A stretch of 64,000 nucleotides of DNA, taken from contig MNCI01037516.1 of NCBI GenBank assembly GCA_015680685.1, positions 408,798 to 472,797 of the forward strand. The letters are read 5' to 3'. The position numbers and the translations under genes were made by a program. Source of the stretch: Gnetum montanum (Eukaryota > Streptophyta > Gnetopsida > Gnetales > Gnetaceae). Below, one piece after another: positions 58,945 to 64,000 of this stretch; position 1 is the first letter of the stretch; every line of letters begins with the position of its first letter. Below the pieces are notes generated by a model that was not told the origin of the DNA, did not search any database, and saw nothing but the letters and a program-made list of their open reading frames with translations.

Positions 58945-59168
58945 ATAGAGTAGGATTTTAATTATGGAGATTCATATGTATATTGGAACAATGAGATGGC
59001 TCATATCCAATTCCTTGAGTTCGCATAAACACTTATAGAAGTGATTATATTAGGACATTAAAGGTAAGAACCTACTTTGGGAAGGACCCACTTATATAAT
59101 TCTTGTGAATCATCGATCCAATCCATATCATTCTAATCTAACTTGTTACTAGACTAATTACTTTAATG
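58945..59168 (+). other. Element B tail, resumed after F
   Basis: GGGAAGGACCCACTTATATAATTCTT (box at 59076-59091) matches C's tail (13197 onward) and A's (minus 3032-3019) in position. This is where B should continue after F. The right limit is approximate. Confidence 0.6.
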
Positions 59169-60640
59169 AAATATACTTCTCCTCAATGTATACTTGTCCT
59201 TGCCTGAAGACCTTGTTATTCTTCATTTCAAATCATTTTAAAACAAAATTACCTATATCCAAGCATGATTCTTTGAGTAAGCACTCTCAAATGATTCTTT
59301 GGGTATCCAACATGATCTTCAAAATTCATGTTGCAACTTTTTGGCATTGTAACCTTGACCATTACATTGGAGGTTGGAATTTTATTGTAAAATGTTAGAT
59401 TTGTGGCCCATGAGATGCAATTCCAAATACTTGAATGTTTGGGGTTGAAAAATACCTCATAAGTTGTTACAGCATAACTTCCTAGGTGGAAAAAGTTATG
59501 TCTTGTCTATATTTGGGCTTGGGAAGGCTGAAAATGCCTTGGGAATTACCAAATTTGGTGTTTTCATGGTTCTTATATTGGCCATAGGCAAAACTATGTT
59601 GGAACCACCTACACTCATTGTTGGAATTGTTGGGTTTTTATTTTCCCAACAAGGTTAGCATGGTTCTAGCAAGGCTAGCGAGGATATCATTTGTAGTCAA
59701 CATTGACATTATTGGATTTTTATTTTTCTAGTTAGGCTAGCAAGGATGCCACGATTTCAGCATGATCCCATAAGGCCAATGTAGTTCTAACAATTCTAGC
59801 AAGGATGCCATAATGCTAGTTTAGTTCTAACAATTTTGGCAAGGATGCCATAATGCTAGTGTAGTTTCCAAGGCTAGCATAGTTGGGTGAAGCTAGTGTA
59901 GTTGCAAAGTCTATTTACTATTTATGGTATCTAGTGTTAGAAAACTATGTTGGAAATGATGGCCTATTACATTTTTAGATTATATCAATCTATCAGTAAT
60001 TGTGGTAGAAATTTGCAACTCCAAGCTAGTAATCATATGGCCTATAGATAAAAATTTAAAACACATTGAATAGGTTCTTTAGCTTTACAACTTTTGCAAC
60101 CTTAAGCACTTGAATTTTCTAGCATTTTAAGATCTTTTAAGATAAATTGAAAATTAGCTAGGCATTAGAGACTCTTAGCATAGTTTCCATAACCAAAAGT
60201 TCAAGCATAATTTTAACCATTATTACCACCAATGTTGTAGATCCAAGCTAAGAACCAACAAGGAGTTTTAGATGATTGAAGTTGGGAAGTACCTAGATCA
60301 TGAGGCTAACCGCTAAAAAAAACCTGCTAGCTTCAATAGTCTTTAAGCTTCATTTGAGTAGCTTTCTATGCATTTGGGCATACAATTTGTACACATTTTG
60401 AACTTTGTACATTGAATAGTCTATTATTTTAATAAATTTTATAGTTCATTTGTTGTGCAAGTTCATTCCTTGATTAATTATTTTGCTTTCTTTTAAATTG
60501 TATATGCATTTTCATTTAAATCATTTACCCTATTTACACTTCTTAGGTCCCTAGGTGATTGAAAAGACTATTGAAGGTGCCTTGGATCCTCTTTTTCAAA
60601 GGTCCTTGGAATTCAAGATTAAACTGTTCCACTTGGAATT
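59169..60640 (+). repeat. LTR-like remnant of uncertain family
   Basis: About 1.5 kb without coding signal. 59650-59900 has repeated GCTAGYRTAGTT and AAGGATGCCATAATGCTAG words. The part at 60540-60610 (GGTCCCTAGGTGATTG ... GGTGCC) resembles the U5 ends of D and E. Possible start TGAAATATAC at 59165-59175. No PBS or TSD found; could be the LTR of H or an unrelated fragment. Confidence 0.35.
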
Positions 60641-60689
60641 TTTGATTTTTCAGCAACCAAATTTTTCAAGCATTACAAAAGTAAGGGAG

Positions 60690-62120
60690 GTGGCATGATG
60701 CTCATGGATGGTTCTATAAAGAATCAGTAGAAACTACAACACATGATTTTAAAATCAACATTGGGCTAGAGGATGATTATGCATTCTAGGTAGCTCATGA
60801 GCTAGTGTGCAATGATTGTGAATCCCATTAGAGGTAAGAACACTAAGACTAAATGGAAAAAGAGGAAACTCATCGTAGCTTTTCATATGATCATTCAAAT
60901 GAAGAGGAGGATGGTAAAATAGACAATAAAGGAAAAGGATAAATTTTCCATGAAGGCTCATGGACAAGAACCACTAATTGAAGTGTAGCCAAAACCCTTT
61001 TTTGTGATCTTCTCTCTAAGTTGTAGCATTTACACTTATTTGGATCATCTAGTGATGATGATGCCCCTTTGTTTAATTGATGTTATTTCCATGAACTCGA
61101 TGAAACTATCCATATTTCATGAGATCATGTTTGTAATAATTGCATTAAAAAGATCAACATGACTGATGTTCCAACATACAAAGGATTTACAAGCAATATT
61201 CTCCAACTCCACATGTAGGCATTTGATAATGCTTGCTATGTGTGGGGGATTATCAATGATTAGTGGAAGTTGCAGTTATTTCCCTACACTTTCATCAAGC
61301 ATGAAAAAACTTGGTTCAAGTGTTTACCTTCAAAATTAATTCAAAATTGGGTAAATCTACTTTGAATCTTTTCCATCAAATTTTAGACCTATGCCCACAT
61401 CTCAAACATCTAGAAAGATATGGTCAAATGGAGAGAAAGAGCCTATGAACCAATATACATTATCGTGTAGAGGTACATGAAAATAATGTATATCTATCTA
61501 AACTGTGAATTTAGCTAAAGACAATATTTGGTGCATATTGTGGAAGGCCTAAGGTAGGAAATAAATGAGTGCATAGACATGTATGTGATGGGCAAGATAC
61601 ACCAAAAGTATGTGGCCCAAATCATGACACTGCTTGACACCTTTACAAGTATGAAGGATGAATGGTGAAAGTAATAATTAGCTAAGTACAATCATCATCT
61701 TACAAATAGAAGAGAGATAAAAAACATTAATGTTATAGCTCGGCCTTCCATTGTTATCAAGGTCTTGGCATAAAACCAACTTAAAACCAAGAATTCTTTG
61801 ATAGACTTAGCCCACAAGATGGAGTAGGTTTGGAAAGTAATAAATAACAAGAGAAATACTATCCTTGAGGACATTAAGGGTAATTTTGTTGAAGTTGTAG
61901 TAAAATTAATTTCACTACATAAGTATAGAAAGAAGTATCATGGAAAGGATAAAGATGAGGTCTCATACTCTAAGACAATCAAAGAAGATCCAAAGGAGGC
62001 TTTCTCATCCTCTAGTGATAAGGATTCCTACAAATACTATGTAGATATTCATGAATCATAGTGTTACTTAATCATGACTCACATGATTGGTAAAATGGAA
62101 TGCTATGGAATGCCTTTGAA
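60690..62120 (+). pseudogene. Element H Gag
   Basis: The plus-strand translation at 61160-61690 shows DNACYVWGIINDXWKLQLF followed by PYTFIKHEKTWFKCLPSKLIQNW, and ends in a YVAQIMTLLDTF-type block, collinear with A's capsid domain but more diverged. The tail contains YYPRGAYSQ (about 62170). The zinc-knuckle region (about 62025-62075) reads KYYVDIHESXCYLIMTH, its Cys pair replaced by Tyr. Many stops. Confidence 0.72.
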
Positions 62121-62929
62121 TCTCAAATTCACTAAAAGGTAAACAAGGAGAACTCCATATACTAGTTGAGCATACTATCCTAGAGGTGCGTACTCACAAC
62201 TTGTGTACTAGTACTAATAATTGTAAACTTCAAATCAATGGGATACTACTCCATAGAATCTTCTTGATTTGATGTAATAATAGATGATTCTTCTCACCAA
62301 TTCCTACTTATAAGGTATCTGGATAAATACTTACCAATCTTCATAGATGATACTTCAATAGTTCTTACCTACCCTAATTAGTTCTATCCATCATGTTTCT
62401 CAAAAATAATAGCAATATCTTTTACTTTCTGACCTCATGTAAGGTGGCATACCCAGTCAAACACAACCAAGATAATCTAAATCCTGTAATATTTTATATT
62501 GTACCAATTCTACTTCCATGTATGCAACTAGGAAATATAATCAAATACTTATTAATTTGGTTACAAGGGAAAGTCCAAGGTCTCATGATTAAAGATTCTC
62601 TACCATAAGGATAGATGTGAGTATTTCGGAACTAGTTTTACTCATTCTTATTCATCTTGTGGAGAGGATACCAATGCAAGTTAGATGGGAGTCCACATTA
62701 ATAAGGTCTTGATAATGTTCCCTAGACATCATCAAAGCCCAACATCCATTTCAAGGAAAAGTTCTAAAACTACATTTGCAAATCCAATAAGATGAAACTA
62801 GATGATGAAAATGTCATCACCATCTTTATGTTGAAGGTGGCTACATAGGTAGCTAAGAAAGGATATTTTCCTAAAAAGAGATTGTAACCTATCAGTTCCA
62901 TGATGGAGATCCAAATTGATGAAAATGTC
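62121..62929 (+). other. Element H Gag-protease linker
   Basis: Decayed linker sequence by position; the plus frame 62393-62608 shows no recognisable domain. Confidence 0.4.
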
Positions 62930-63275
62930 ACTACTTAGCTCTCTAGTACTCTAGTTCAAGAGCTAACATCATCTCATTGTAGTAGTATCTTTATTTCAAG
63001 CTTTCTACTCTTAAACATACTAACATTGGGTTGGAGTTGGTGGACCAATCTTACATGCATCCTATGAGATAAGTGAATAATGTGATGACAACATTGGTGG
63101 GCTAGTCATACCCTACAAATTTCTTGGTGATCAAACCAAAGAATAAGATGGAAGACATTTTCCTTGTCATCATGGAAATGACCTAGTTGAGTACCATTGA
63201 TGCTAGGCTAGTATTTCAAGATCTTCATCTTGAAATTGGTAGGAGGGATGAGACCAGAAGAACACACTATAAGGA
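62930..63275 (+). pseudogene. Element H protease remnant
   Basis: Aligns with A's protease along its length: the active-site DSGSGVNLIS position reads YSSSRANIIS, then LELVDQSYMHPM, then NFLVIKPKNK and LSTIDARLVFQDLHLEIG. The catalytic Asp is lost. Confidence 0.72.
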
Positions 63276-63444
63276 GATAACTTGTGACTGTTCTTGGTCA
63301 TCTAGTACCATATGGATGTGCCATTTAGATGAGCTAGATAGAATCTTTCTCATCAATGGGAAATATTTGAAGAATCACAAAGAGCATCTTTCATCTTTGA
63401 GCATGACTAACACAATATCTATGTTATGCTTAGTGGTCTACTAG
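63276..63444 (+). pseudogene. Element H integrase C-terminus joined to protease
   Basis: In the same open frame as the protease end (63187-63444) comes CHLDELDRIFLINGKYLKNH, the Ty3/gypsy integrase terminal pattern (LDG ... VNGxxLKxY). RT, RNase H and nearly all of integrase are missing, so an internal deletion of about 3.5 kb joined these parts. Confidence 0.6.
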
Positions 63445-64000
63445 GTGATAGACATGGATTAGTCATGGGGGATGAATCCTTCACATCATGTCAAAAATTT
63501 TCTTTTATTTTTTCTATTTTTATTTGTGTTCTTAATAAAGTTAGTGTGTTTAGTTATAATTTTATACTTTTTGAGGTTAACAAGTAATCATTTGTGATAT
63601 TTTCTTTCCCTAATAGTGTGCATTTATATGTGTGTATAGGAAAACTAATTAATATGGTTTATGAGTATGCATCTAATGAGCCAATGGTGAATGGATGAGT
63701 TACGGATGTAATGGTGATGCGAGAGTGCTGAATAGGTCCAAGGTAGATCCTTAATGAATGGAATGTCCATATAATAGAATTCATTTATCCCCTTTTTCTC
63801 TATCCATAATTGGCAAACTAAGATCATATTCAATGGGGAACTAGGACTCACAATATGAGTTATTAAAGATAATGCTATTGGAATCACGAGTAGCTAGTGG
63901 ATCCAAGCCTTAGGATGTGAGCTTTGAAATTCTAAAAGAGTGCTTGGCAACTAGCAAGGAAAGGATGTGTTATTAAAGATCCTTGAAACCACTAGATGGG
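63445..64000 (+). other. Element H non-coding tail
   Basis: Begins with the post-IN purine box TTAGTCATGGGGGATGAA (63459-63476) followed by a T-rich stretch, as in C (11971-12200). Nothing else recognised to the window end. Confidence 0.5.

Noticed and set aside
59169-60640. Intact LTR of element H
   Set aside because: No PBS, TSD or partner LTR found; kept only as a low-confidence LTR-like remnant.
1-64000. tRNA, rRNA or organellar DNA insertions
   Set aside because: No stretch resembled these; the tRNA-like words found are primer binding sites next to LTRs.

Overview
The window is repeat DNA from a large-genome seed plant, and I find no convincing host gene in it. Nearly everything belongs to decayed LTR retrotransposons of the Ty3/gypsy (Metaviridae) superfamily. 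Two non-chromovirus lineages are present: an Athila-like one (PBS matching the tRNA-Asp 3' end, gag-PR-RT-RNase H-IN, and in one copy an extra ORF after IN) and a Tat/Ogre-like one (very long LTRs, a second RNase H with an FDGAS motif between RT and IN). A gymnosperm or another giant plant genome would fit, but the sequence alone does not fix the species. Stops, frameshifts and C-to-T/G-to-A changes are everywhere, so all coding regions are given as pseudogenes.

The layout is a nested stack. The oldest layer is a pair of plus-strand Athila-like elements. C (11472-14074, only its 3' part) and B (from 14946) share one LTR at 14075-14945. Three Athila-like insertions sit in them: element A (minus, 1-11471, leaving the window on the left) lies in the integrase of C; a solo LTR (16796-17698, TSD ATTAT) lies in the RT of B; element F (minus, 22660-58944 including its own insertions) lies in the tail of B. 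Two Tat-like elements then landed in F. E (plus, 23213-43460, 20,248 bp, TSD TAGGT) is in F's 3' LTR. D (plus, 46856-55930, 9,075 bp, TSD GATGT) is in F's interior. The tail of B resumes after 58945, and a further Athila-like remnant H (gag, protease, end of integrase) fills about 59.2-64 kb.

A carries gag (7745-10453), protease, RT with FMDD, RNase H, integrase with all three DDE positions visible, and a coiled-coil ORF in the env position (2259 leftward). E carries gag, protease, RT with YVDD, both RNase H domains and integrase (one catalytic Asp changed to Asn). Its protease and RT are separated by about 6 kb, and this interval contains the most interesting object here: an antisense gene at about 34006-30781 with four short GT-AG introns (99, 88, 100 and 89 bp), all in phase 1. 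D keeps gag and protease but has lost all of RT to IN.

Each Tat-like family carries its own short palindrome-forming motif (GCTACGCTA in E, GTCACGCTG in D). The motif is repeated with a period of about 180-200 bp in U3 and again in the leader after the PBS. F has a 14-bp U3 tandem array whose copy number differs between its two LTRs. Two short reverse-complement copies bounded by N characters (3630-3869 and 8257-8322) look like assembly artefacts.
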